From positions 248,001-312,000 of the forward strand of contig CBFHSF010000002.1 of the NCBI GenBank assembly GCA_965658445.1: a stretch of 64,000 bases of DNA, written 5' to 3'. Numbering within the stretch: the first letter of the stretch is position 1; each line of letters opens with the position of its first letter. The position numbers were made by a program, and so were the translations under genes. This document shows positions 27,192 to 34,529 of this stretch, piece after piece. The stretch comes from CBFHSF01 sp965658445. GTDB taxonomy: Bacteria > Bacteroidota > Bacteroidia > Flavobacteriales > Schleiferiaceae. The notes below the pieces were generated by a model. The model was not told the origin of the DNA and did no database searches. It saw only the letters and a list, made by a program, of their open reading frames with translations.

Positions 27192-27773
27192 ATGACTCAA
27201 AACGAATTTTTAAAGTCTCTTGACGAGCACTTCAATAGGGTTACTCAACGAGTAGAAAAGTCTTTTTACTATTTACCCGAAGAGGAACTCAATGCCAAAC
27301 CGGATGAGAAAACATGGAGTGTGGCACAGTGCATTGAGCACCTCAACCTCACCCATGCACATTATTTAAAAAAGCTACAAGAGGTCGAGAAAAAGGCCGG
27401 CAACCAAGACATTGACCCTGCCTTCTACCACTCGCTTAAAGGTCGTTTTTTTGTGAAGGGCATGGCTCCAAAAGACGGAGGCCTTATTGCCTACAAAATG
27501 AAAACAGCCAAATCTCTTAGGCCCTTAGCAGAGCGTGAGCCGGGAGCCATTGTTTTGGAGAGGGTCGTGTTTGAGGACTTTATGCGAGACATTGCCGAAT
27601 TCAAAAGACTGTTGGAAGTCTTTAAAAGAGTAGATATCAAAAAAACCAAGATTCCTACTCTGCTTGGACCCTTGGTTAAACTTTCGGTTGGTGATGCGTT
27701 GGCGTTCTTATCAGCGCACATGGACAGACATATTCTGCAGGCTGAAAAAACGGCGCAGGGAGTTAAAAATTAA
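27192..27773 (+). CDS. DinB-like (DinB_2) four-helix protein
   Basis: A 193-residue protein of the DinB/YfiT metal-binding superfamily. It has four predicted helices, with candidate metal-ligand histidines in VAQCIEHLN (near residue 46) and in SAHMDRHILQAE near the C terminus. The motif WSVAQCIEHL is characteristic. Family members act as putative thiol-dependent transferases, and the substrate is unknown. It lies 33 bases after mfd and may be co-transcribed; a strong terminator follows. Confidence 0.85.
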   Translation: MTQNEFLKSLDEHFNRVTQRVEKSFYYLPEEELNAKPDEKTWSVAQCIEHLNLTHAHYLKKLQEVEKKAGNQDIDPAFYHSLKGRFFVKGMAPKDGGLIAYKMKTAKSLRPLAEREPGAIVLERVVFEDFMRDIAEFKRLLEVFKRVDIKKTKIPTLLGPLVKLSVGDALAFLSAHMDRHILQAEKTAQGVKN

Positions 27774-27798
27774 TTGCCCAATAAAATGAAAGCACAAA

Positions 27799-27825
27799 AA
27801 AAGGGCGGCCATTGGCCGCCCTTTT
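27799..27825 (+). terminator. Bidirectional rho-independent terminator
   Basis: The stem GGGCGGCC/GGCCGCCC (27803-27810 with 27814-27821) has loop ATT and is flanked by A and T runs on both sides. It lies between the convergent DinB-like and PorP/SprF genes and should serve both. Confidence 0.9.
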
Positions 27826-27887
27826 CTATGTGTATCGTTTGGAATGAATCCATCTCGAAAAACCTATTGCTAGGTGTTTCGTCGATT

Positions 27888-29417
27888 TTACTTCATCGAT
27901 TTAATCCAAAGTTTTCCGTTGTACTGTCCGTTGAGATTGGACTCTTTTGCTTGAGCTGCTTGCTCGTAGCTAGAGAACTTCATCAAGTACACGTAGTACA
28001 TATTGTTACCTGGATCTCTAAATACGCGAACGTCAAGACCTTGGTTTTTCAATTTTTGAGCGTGACGGTTGGCGTTATTCTCTGAGCCAAACACTCCACC
28101 TACTACGTAATATCCTTTGGATCCTGGCGCAACATTAGAAGCGTAGTTGGCGTCGTCATACCCACCAATGTTTGAGGTATTTTTAACCATTCCACCCCCT
28201 CCGATAGGGTTTCCGTTGGCATCGTAACCGTTCATTCCTCCTTCAGTGTTTCCACCAGGATTTCCTGATCCGGCCGCTCCACCCGCAGCAGCCCCGGCCG
28301 CTGCAGCAGCTGCAGCAGCTTCTCTTTGTTCTTTGAGAGCCTTCATTTCCGCCTCAATTTGCTTCTTCTGATCTTCTACAGAAGCAGCTTGTTGGGTTTC
28401 CATTTCTTGCTTGAATTCTTCTAAGCGCTCGTTGATCAAATCCTCAGTCTCTTCTGACTGCTGACGTTGCTTGGTCTTGAGCTTTTTGATTTCGTTTTCT
28501 AGGCGCTTCTTGTCTTTGTTAGATCCAAAGCGGTACACCAACATAAACTCGTTAGTGGTTCCCAAAGAAGATGCGTATTGGTACGTAGAAAATTCCTGAG
28601 CGTAACCAATGGTCAACTCATCCGTAAGGTGCAAACCAATATTGGCGGTCACACCAAAGTCTGAGCGGTAAGTAGCTCCCAAATAACCCAGTTCCTTCAT
28701 GTTGAACATCAATCCACCATCAAACTGAACGGGAACGTTCTCTGCCATTCTTACATTGGCAAAGGGAGTCAAGACCATCTTGTCTCCTTGAATTTCGAAG
28801 TCGTACTGTGTGTTTACTAGGTAATGTCTGATCAATCCGTACTGAACGGGAACACTTAATGACTCATTGTACTTGATGGGCGCACCAATCAATTGAGGAA
28901 CAGCAGCTCCAATCTTAAAGTTTCCAATGGTCAAGTTCATACCGAAGTTCAGGTCAAACGTACCTCCGTAGTTTAGGTTGGCACCTAACACAGGGTCTGA
29001 AATATCTCCAGCCTTTACGTTCTGCTGCATAATGGTATTGTTCAAATACCCTGCGGCCAAACCAAAGCTCAACGTGTTCTTGTCAGAAAGTTGAAGGTGG
29101 TAGGCGTACGAACCGTAAAATCCATAGCGCTGAACGATATCCGTATTGTCTACGTATCCGTAAACACTGTATCCAATTTTTTCGCGGTTAAGCGCACCGT
29201 TCAATGAGATAGCGCTCGTCGTAGGAGCTCCAGGCACAGAGGCCCATTGTTGACGGTGAAAAACAGCTGCCTCTGTTACCCCTCTAGATCCTGACATGGC
29301 AGGGTTAAAGATGTGTTGAGTAAACAGGTAGTTAGAATATAATGGGAGTTGCTGAGCTTTACTTTCCGAGCCCAAAACCCCAAGGGCGATTGTTAATAAG
29401 AGTGCAATCTTTTTCAT
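27888..29417 (-). CDS. PorP/SprF-family T9SS membrane protein fused to a SPOR domain
   Basis: A 509-residue protein, much longer than the usual 300-340 of PorP/SprF. Residues 1-22 form a signal peptide. About 23-300 is the PorP/SprF barrel: QQLPLYSNYLFTQHIFNPAMSGSR is the family signature, followed by HRQQW. About 300-370 is a charged coiled coil (KRLENEIKKLKTKQRQ). A run of Ala and Gly follows, then a Gly/Asn linker. About 435-509 is a SPOR domain (GYYVVGGVFGSENNANRHAQ, YVYLMKFSSYEQAAQA), which in other proteins binds peptidoglycan lacking stem peptides. The gene directly follows an exported protein with a T9SS type B C-terminal domain (11-base gap), the classical SprB/SprF-type pairing, so it probably helps surface delivery of that partner. 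Confidence 0.88.
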   Translation of the reverse strand: MKKIALLLTIALGVLGSESKAQQLPLYSNYLFTQHIFNPAMSGSRGVTEAAVFHRQQWASVPGAPTTSAISLNGALNREKIGYSVYGYVDNTDIVQRYGFYGSYAYHLQLSDKNTLSFGLAAGYLNNTIMQQNVKAGDISDPVLGANLNYGGTFDLNFGMNLTIGNFKIGAAVPQLIGAPIKYNESLSVPVQYGLIRHYLVNTQYDFEIQGDKMVLTPFANVRMAENVPVQFDGGLMFNMKELGYLGATYRSDFGVTANIGLHLTDELTIGYAQEFSTYQYASSLGTTNEFMLVYRFGSNKDKKRLENEIKKLKTKQRQQSEETEDLINERLEEFKQEMETQQAASVEDQKKQIEAEMKALKEQREAAAAAAAAGAAAGGAAGSGNPGGNTEGGMNGYDANGNPIGGGGMVKNTSNIGGYDDANYASNVAPGSKGYYVVGGVFGSENNANRHAQKLKNQGLDVRVFRDPGNNMYYVYLMKFSSYEQAAQAKESNLNGQYNGKLWIKSMK

Positions 29418-29428
29418 GGGTAATTCGG

Positions 29429-31474
29429 TTATTGGTTAGAACTCAAAATGGTGATACCTCCCGTGGCAATATCTTGGCCTCCGGTCCTCAGTATATAATA
29501 ATACGTTCCGTCAGGAAGCTTGTCTCCAGCTTGGTTGGTTCCGCCCCAGTTGTTTTGGTAATCTACGGTTGAGTAAATTTCCGCACCCCAGCGGTTGAGA
29601 ATAACAAGCTCACAAGTTCTTCCTGCCATAACTTCTGAAAGATCCCAAAGATCGTTGAATCCATCACCGTTTGGCGTTACCACATTAGAAATGTTGTTTA
29701 CGTTCTCGTCCACTCCTCTATCGATGTAGACCATCATGGAGTCAATATCGGTACAACCGTTGCCATCCATTACCATTACGTAGTATTTGGTAGTGTCTTC
29801 AGTCGGTCTGGTTGAAGTATTGGGGTCTTGGGGGTTGCTAAAGTACACCGGCTTGTCTGCAAACCAGTAGTAATCGGTTCCTCCAGAAGCTCCTAAGAAT
29901 ACCGTCTCACCTGCTTTTACCGTTTGATCCGGTCCTGCGTTTGCAGCGACTACGTTAAACACAACTTTGAGAGTATCCCACGAAGAACAGCCAAATTGAT
30001 TGACTCCTTCTACAGGGTATGTTCCGGCATTGAATATGACTCGGCTAGCACCGATATAAGCTCCATTATCCCAGTAGTAATCATTGGCATTCCCGTTAAT
30101 GAGAACAACAACAGAATCTCCTTCACAGATGTCTATCGAATCTGAAGGTGCAAACGTGAATGTTGGAAGTGGAATGATGTTTACCTGAACAGGAGCTGTA
30201 ATGTAAGTACAGAGTCTAAAGTTGGTATCGTTTGCGTTGTTGATCAAAGCCAATCTATACGAGGCGGTATCTTGAATAATGGTAGTGTCTACTACTAACC
30301 ATGGCAATGTATCGTTTGGAAGGTTTAACCAAGGACCTGTACCGGAAGGGTACTGAACCTGCCATTGATATCCCCAAGAAGCAACAGAATCCACAGCTGA
30401 GAGACGAATACTATCGGTGATACACACGTCAAGCATTGTAGGTGACTGCCCTGGGAAGGGGTATTCTAAAATTTGAGTATCAGGGATTGAATCCACAATA
30501 ACCCAATAGAAGTCAGAAGTGTCGGTACAGAATCCATCATAGATTTCTACCCTGTACATTCCAGAAGTATTGAGTATTACTTCTTGGAGTGTGTCATTTT
30601 CAAGTGCTTTTGGGTGAGGGAATCCAAGGGCATCCAAGGTATCCACCATCCATTGGTATTCAAAGGTTACTAACGGAGAGGCTACAAATGGACCTCTCAA
30701 GGTAACGGAGTCATCTTCACAGAACCTAACCGAGTCCATCCCTGCGATGTAAGAAGGATCGGTGGGAATAATCTGAGTGGGGATGATCACCATATTGATG
30801 ATGGTATCCATTGAAATGTCTGTACAGTTACCCAATCCGACTTCTACACTATAGACTCCTGATTGATAAACATACAATGAATCCTTATCCTCTCCTGGGA
30901 TAGGGGTTCCATCTTTAATCCACTGGTAGCTATCCATTCCGGGAACCGCTTTTAGCTGTACAGTATCATCTTCACAGAATCCCCAGTCATTGGGATTCGT
31001 AAAGGTGTATGGATTGGGAAACCCTCCGATAATGGTGTCAATGGAACTCTCAGGACTTACGTTTACAGTCAATTGAATTGTGTCTGAGGTAACCACAGGG
31101 TTGCTCGCAATGATTCGAATACTGTAAAAGTTGTTGAGAGTAATGTTACTCGGAATGATTACTGTCGCCACTTTAGGACCTGCACCAATCGTATCCAATA
31201 CGTTGGGAGGATTACTCAAGGGCGCCCACTTTACAATGGGAAGCGAGACTGCGGTGGTGAAGTCAACCGTGGCTAGGTTTCCTTCGGCAAACTCGACAGT
31301 GTATTGGTTTCCGAAGTTAAACCCTGGGGCTCCAATATTGAGTTGGATGTTGAGGGAATCTCCAGTACACTTTGACAAGTTCGTAATCTGGTTTAGAGAT
31401 ATACTTTGCCCAAAAGCGTGTACAGACACGAAGCTAACGAGCAAGAGCATACACTTACGTAAAGTGTGTTTCAT
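29429..31474 (-). CDS. Large exported protein with T9SS type B (gliding-motility) C-terminal domain
   Basis: From the ATG at 31474 the product is 681 residues. An upstream TTG at 31507 is rejected because the signal peptide (KHTLRKCMLLLVSFVSVHAFGQ) starts at 31474. The middle holds several Ig/PKD-like repeats with similar phrases (CEDDTVQLKAVPGMDSYQW, CEDDSVTLRGP, CITDSIRLSAV), each a Cys-x-x-Asp-Ser/Thr entry followed by an aromatic QW core. The last 85 residues, starting NVVTPNGDGFNDLWDL and continuing LVILNRWGAEIYS, are the CHU_C/type B sorting domain used for export through SprF-dependent T9SS. Likely a surface adhesin. It is upstream of its PorP/SprF partner. Confidence 0.9.
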   Translation of the reverse strand: MKHTLRKCMLLLVSFVSVHAFGQSISLNQITNLSKCTGDSLNIQLNIGAPGFNFGNQYTVEFAEGNLATVDFTTAVSLPIVKWAPLSNPPNVLDTIGAGPKVATVIIPSNITLNNFYSIRIIASNPVVTSDTIQLTVNVSPESSIDTIIGGFPNPYTFTNPNDWGFCEDDTVQLKAVPGMDSYQWIKDGTPIPGEDKDSLYVYQSGVYSVEVGLGNCTDISMDTIINMVIIPTQIIPTDPSYIAGMDSVRFCEDDSVTLRGPFVASPLVTFEYQWMVDTLDALGFPHPKALENDTLQEVILNTSGMYRVEIYDGFCTDTSDFYWVIVDSIPDTQILEYPFPGQSPTMLDVCITDSIRLSAVDSVASWGYQWQVQYPSGTGPWLNLPNDTLPWLVVDTTIIQDTASYRLALINNANDTNFRLCTYITAPVQVNIIPLPTFTFAPSDSIDICEGDSVVVLINGNANDYYWDNGAYIGASRVIFNAGTYPVEGVNQFGCSSWDTLKVVFNVVAANAGPDQTVKAGETVFLGASGGTDYYWFADKPVYFSNPQDPNTSTRPTEDTTKYYVMVMDGNGCTDIDSMMVYIDRGVDENVNNISNVVTPNGDGFNDLWDLSEVMAGRTCELVILNRWGAEIYSTVDYQNNWGGTNQAGDKLPDGTYYYILRTGGQDIATGGITILSSNQ

Positions 31475-31663
31475 TTGTAGAAATTTTGTTTTGCAATGAC
31501 CTGGCAATCAGACTCAAAAAAATCTCATGGAATTTTTAGGTAAAAGAGATTTAATCAAAAACTGTTTTCAGGCAGACTTTTCTTAGGTTGGCTTAAATTT
31601 AGTAAAGCCAAATTACTTAAAGTTTCCTTATTTAGTAAACGACAAAAGAGTTTTAAAGCCGAA

Positions 31664-32047
31664 TTGTTAATATCTAATCTTCGCAATAAATTGAAAAACA
31701 AAAGATTACTTGCCTTTGTTCACGCGTTTCGAGGACTTTGGATTGCACTAAAAAATGAGCCACATATGAGATTTCACTCAGTTTCCGCTCTGAGTGTTAT
31801 TATTTTGGGGATCATTTATCCGTTAAGCCGGATAGAATGGATGATTACGGGGATTTTAATCGCCTTGGTAATCGGTTTGGAAATTGTAAACTCAGCGCTC
31901 GAAAAATTATGCGATGCCGTGCATCCAGAAAAACATCCGATGATCAGAGATGTAAAGGACATGGCAGCCGGGGCCGTGTTATGGGTTTCCCTAATAGCGG
32001 CAGGAATTGGCGCATGGATATTTATTCCAAAAATCATTGGACAATGA
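31664..32047 (+). CDS. dgkA: Diacylglycerol kinase family protein
   Basis: A small three-helix inner-membrane kinase of about 127 residues. The conserved stretch ALVIGLEIVNSALEKLCDAV, followed by VKDMAAGAVLW, is the catalytic core of prokaryotic DgkA/undecaprenol kinase. It may phosphorylate diacylglycerol or undecaprenol and so recycle envelope lipid carriers. The start is uncertain. No ATG precedes the conserved part; TTG codons lie at 31664 and 31691. The second would give MKNKRLLAF, a normal family N terminus. The gene overlaps the next one by four bases (ATGA). Confidence 0.85.
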   Translation: MLISNLRNKLKNKRLLAFVHAFRGLWIALKNEPHMRFHSVSALSVIILGIIYPLSRIEWMITGILIALVIGLEIVNSALEKLCDAVHPEKHPMIRDVKDMAAGAVLWVSLIAAGIGAWIFIPKIIGQ

Positions 32048-32499
32048 CTCAAAAACACATAGACACTCTCAATGCAATTAAATCACTCATTTCCTCCAAC
32101 CAAGAAGATGTTCTTCTCAAGGTTTGTAAAGAGTTAGACAGGCGATTTGAGCACTTCAATTGGACTGGATTTTACTTTATGAACCACGAACTTTCGCAGT
32201 TGGAAGTCGGTCCCTACGTGGGAGAAATCACAGATCACGTTACCATTCCTTTTGGAAAAGGCATTTGCGGTCAAGTGGCCGTATCCGGAGAAACCTTTAT
32301 CTCACAAGACGTTCACTCCGAGGAGAATTACCTCGCATGTAGCATTTCCACCAAAGCAGAAATTGTAGTCCCCATTTTCAATCTCAAGGATGAGTTAGCG
32401 GGACAATTGGACATTGATTCTCACTTCAAAAACTCCATCACTAAAGACGACGAGAAAATGTTGTTTGCGATTTGCGAGGAGTTGAGGGGGATGTTTTAG
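32044..32499 (+). CDS. msrC: GAF-domain free methionine-(R)-sulfoxide reductase
   Basis: A 151-residue GAF protein that starts at the ATGA overlap with dgkA. The active-site pattern of fRMsr is clear: FGKGICGQVA with Cys75, then DVHSEENYLACS with Cys99, exactly 24 residues apart as in the E. coli enzyme (C94 and C118 from memory), then KAEIVVPIF and QLDIDS. The third cysteine of the E. coli enzyme (C84, ten residues before C94) is His65 here. The enzyme would reduce free Met-R-O using Cys99, with Cys75 resolving. It ends exactly at the edge of the repeat island, and its TAG stop lies within the edge repeat. Confidence 0.88.
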   Translation: MTQKHIDTLNAIKSLISSNQEDVLLKVCKELDRRFEHFNWTGFYFMNHELSQLEVGPYVGEITDHVTIPFGKGICGQVAVSGETFISQDVHSEENYLACSISTKAEIVVPIFNLKDELAGQLDIDSHFKNSITKDDEKMLFAICEELRGMF

Positions 32500-32504
32500 G
32501 TGGT

Positions 32505-32532
32505 GAACAGTTAGCAGTGAGCAGGGAAAATG
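32505..32532. repeat. Heptamer array A (4 units)
   Basis: Degenerate units of 7 bases in register, such as GAACAGT and TAGCAGT. The reverse complement resembles array D (32969-33003). Confidence 0.6.
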
Positions 32533-32550
32533 AAAGGGGCTTCACCCAAT

Positions 32551-32578
32551 CACAGGCAACGGGCAACAGGGAATAGGA
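32551..32578. repeat. Heptamer array B (4 units)
   Basis: Units such as AGGCAAC then GGGCAAC (register shifted by two bases from the array edge). On the reverse strand, array E contains AGGCATC then GGGCATT, nearly the same pair of units in opposite orientation. Confidence 0.6.
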
Positions 32579-32594
32579 AGAAAAACGCACCTTT

Positions 32595-32650
32595 CCTCAG
32601 TCCTCATTCACCAGTCACCAGTCACCAGTTACTAGTCACTAGTTACCACC
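32595..32650. repeat. Heptamer array C (8 units)
   Basis: This is the cleanest array, with eight consecutive 7-base units. Three are identical (CACCAGT at 32609, 32616 and 32623). The others are one to three changes away, such as TACTAGT and CACTAGT. Confidence 0.85.
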
Positions 32651-32833
32651 TGGGGCTGCACCCCTGTCCCCATTCTCAAGCTACGACTTTCGCGAATTGA
32701 AACCCGTCAAGTAAACGTTTTCAGACGACACTATTCGGTTTTCAAAAATTCGACGATTACCTAAAAGATGGACTCGGATACAATCGATTGTTTTACCATT
32801 ATTAAAATTTCAGGATGTAACTTGAGATGGGGC

Positions 32834-32850
32834 GGGCGTGGTACACGCCC
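32834..32850. repeat. GC-rich hairpin GGGCGTG-GTA-CACGCCC
   Basis: Perfect 7-base stem with a 3-base loop. A second inverted repeat TACTCG...CGAGTA (32856-32875) follows directly. Not followed by a T run, so not a normal terminator. Confidence 0.8.
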
Positions 32851-32941
32851 CGGCCTACTCGTATCGAGCCGAGTACTTTCGTTTGTAACCGATTTTTTGC
32901 GTGGTACTTTTCCTAGGAATTCCGAAATTTACAAATGGGGT

Positions 32942-32956
32942 GGGACCGCAGGTCCC
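32942..32956. repeat. GC-rich hairpin GGGACC-GCA-GGTCCC
   Basis: Perfect 6-base stem with a 3-base loop, extended by two pairs with a bulged C. Related in style to GGGGCTTCACCC at 32536 and GGGGCTGCACCCC at 32652. No T run follows. Confidence 0.75.
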
Positions 32957-32968
32957 CACGTTAAACGG

Positions 32969-33003
32969 CTGACTACTCACTGCTCACTATTTACTATTCC
33001 TAG
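32969..33003. repeat. Heptamer array D (5 units)
   Basis: Units such as CTCACTG and CTCACTA, period 7, orientation opposite to array A. Confidence 0.65.
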
Positions 33004-33067
33004 ACTGAAAAAGGAATTAGGAAAAAAGGAATTCAAATTAGTCTCAATTCAGGAGTTCATAAATAAA

Positions 33068-33144
33068 CTTCCTCATTCCTTCGCTCTTCCTCATTCCTTC
33101 CTAATGCCCGATGCCTGTTACACGTTTCCTGCTCCCTTTTCCCC
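33068..33144. repeat. Heptamer array E (about 11 units)
   Basis: A pyrimidine-rich period-7 array that runs to within three bases of the permease stop codon. It includes a 14-base direct repeat TTCCTCATTCCTTC at 33069 and 33087. Confidence 0.6.
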
Positions 33145-33146
33145 AC

Positions 33147-34391
33147 CTAAGTATTCGCTCGAATGGCATCCACTGGGTTCATCAATGAGGCAGACAATGC
33201 CGGCAGGAATCCGGAGACCAACCCAATAATCGCAGATATTCCCAAGCCCCAGACAATATTTCCAACGCTCAAGAAGAAGTCAAACTCTACAACGGCAGCG
33301 GCTATTTTTATGAGAATAAAAACCAAAATCAATCCCAAAACCCCGCCAAACAAACAGAGAACAACCGCCTCAAACAAAAACTGAAGAAGGATAAATATTC
33401 TCTTGGCGCCCAGCGATTTTTGAATTCCGATCTGTGTCGTGCGCTCCTTTACTGAAACGAACATAATATTTGCAATTCCAAATCCTCCCACCAAAATACT
33501 GAACCCACCAATAACGGTTCCGATAATTCCCAACGTGCTGAACAATCCATCCAATGCAGAAGAAATCAAACTCATCTCATTCAACGCGAAATTTTCGTCT
33601 TGACGAGGAGACAGACGGCGAACAGCTCTCATGTTGGCACTGAGCTCGTCCTTGAGTTGATCCATGGTCCATCCCGGCGGAACCTTGACCATAATGGCTC
33701 CTCCACCCAAGTAATCTAAGTTCATCAACGTTCTCAAAAAGTTGGCGGGAACCAAAACCATCTCATCAAAATTCTGGCCCGTCATGCTTTTACCTTGACG
33801 GTTGAAAACGCCAATAATGGTCACCTTTCGACCCAATAATTTGATTTCTTTACCCACGGGATCCTCTCCTGGGAAAAGCCCTTGAACAACTTCCACCCCA
33901 ATGATTCCGACAGCGGAACCCGATCGAGATTCATTCTCTGTAAAATAGCGCCCATTGCCTAGGTCCAAATCCCAAATCTTGTCGTACTTGTGGGTCGATG
34001 CAAAAATGGTAACGTTGTCGGCAGAGTTGTTTCTGTACTTAACCGTTTCATTACTACCAAAGAGAAAGGCCATATCTGGAACGTCTTTCATCTTCTTTTG
34101 CAGAAGTTCAAATTCGGAAAAAGTCGGTTCAGGTCTGTTAATGTATTTCCACCACTTGTATTCACCCCCTCCGCCCCAAGGCATTTTTTGAACGTATACC
34201 ACGTTGTTTCCGAGTGAGGAAACGCTGTTTCGAATGTTCGCTTCTAAAGAATCCACCGCAGAGTATACCGTGATGATGGCAAAAATTCCTACCGTAATTC
34301 CCAACAAAGAGAGAATGGTTCTCAACTTGTTCACAATCAACGCTTGTAATGCAAAATCAAAGCTTTCTTTTAGGAGCCGAAAAATCAGCAT
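33147..34391 (-). CDS. ABC transporter permease, MacB/FtsX type
   Basis: A 414-residue protein with MacB topology: a first membrane helix at about 20-45 (LRTILSLLGITVGIFAIITVYS), then a periplasmic domain of about 230 residues. Three C-terminal helices form the FtsX domain (about 285-410), with the conserved VKERTTQIGIQKSLGAKR loop that contacts the ATPase. No ATPase or membrane-fusion gene is adjacent, so partners must be elsewhere. MacB-type systems expel peptides, lipoproteins or antibiotics; this substrate is unknown. Its stop codon lies at the edge of the repeat island. A TACCTTTA at 34430-34437 (minus strand, one mismatch) may be its promoter. Confidence 0.88.
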   Translation of the reverse strand: MLIFRLLKESFDFALQALIVNKLRTILSLLGITVGIFAIITVYSAVDSLEANIRNSVSSLGNNVVYVQKMPWGGGGEYKWWKYINRPEPTFSEFELLQKKMKDVPDMAFLFGSNETVKYRNNSADNVTIFASTHKYDKIWDLDLGNGRYFTENESRSGSAVGIIGVEVVQGLFPGEDPVGKEIKLLGRKVTIIGVFNRQGKSMTGQNFDEMVLVPANFLRTLMNLDYLGGGAIMVKVPPGWTMDQLKDELSANMRAVRRLSPRQDENFALNEMSLISSALDGLFSTLGIIGTVIGGFSILVGGFGIANIMFVSVKERTTQIGIQKSLGAKRIFILLQFLFEAVVLCLFGGVLGLILVFILIKIAAAVVEFDFFLSVGNIVWGLGISAIIGLVSGFLPALSASLMNPVDAIRANT

Positions 34392-34500
34392 AGAAGGTGT
34401 TTTATGGTAGTTTTTTGTGTGATTTTGGATAAAGGTACAAAGGCAAAGCCTATCCTCTAAATTACCTGTAAAAAAATCCGTATTTGACCGCGAAAAAAAC

Positions 34501-34508
34501 TATTTTTG
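34501..34508 (+). promoter_or_regulatory. Promoter -7 element TATTTTTG for purH
   Basis: Exact TAnnTTTG match 21 bases before the ATG at 34530. The in-frame TTG at 34506 is part of the element. Confidence 0.65.
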
Positions 34509-34529
34509 CGTCTTTACAACTTCAAGGTA

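Larger units (their letters stand above)
32500..33146. repeat. Repeat island: heptanucleotide arrays and GGG/CCC hairpins between convergent genes
   Basis: These 647 bases have no credible gene. They contain five degenerate tandem arrays of period 7: 32505-32532, 32551-32578, 32595-32650, 32969-33003 and 33068-33144. Four hairpin-like GGG...CCC elements start at 32536, 32652, 32834 and 32942. The two outer left arrays are purine-rich, and the inner and right arrays are pyrimidine-rich, so the two ends are inverted relative to each other. The island reaches both stop codons (32499 and 33147). The 15 bases at each edge are 13/15 identical as inverted copies (32496-32510 and 33136-33150). This resembles heptanucleotide STRR repeats of cyanobacteria. 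Origin and function unknown. Confidence 0.75.

Noticed and set aside
32595..32650. CRISPR-like array
   Set aside because: Units are only 7 bases, tandem without spacers, and no cas genes are present.
32834..32956. Hairpins as transcription terminators for msrC or the permease
   Set aside because: They are more than 180 bases from either gene end and no T run follows either stem.
32768..33229. 153-codon ORF in the repeat island
   Set aside because: It crosses hairpins and heptamer arrays, has low-complexity composition (SLPHSF-type repeats from the 7-mers) and runs antisense into the permease gene. No domain is visible.
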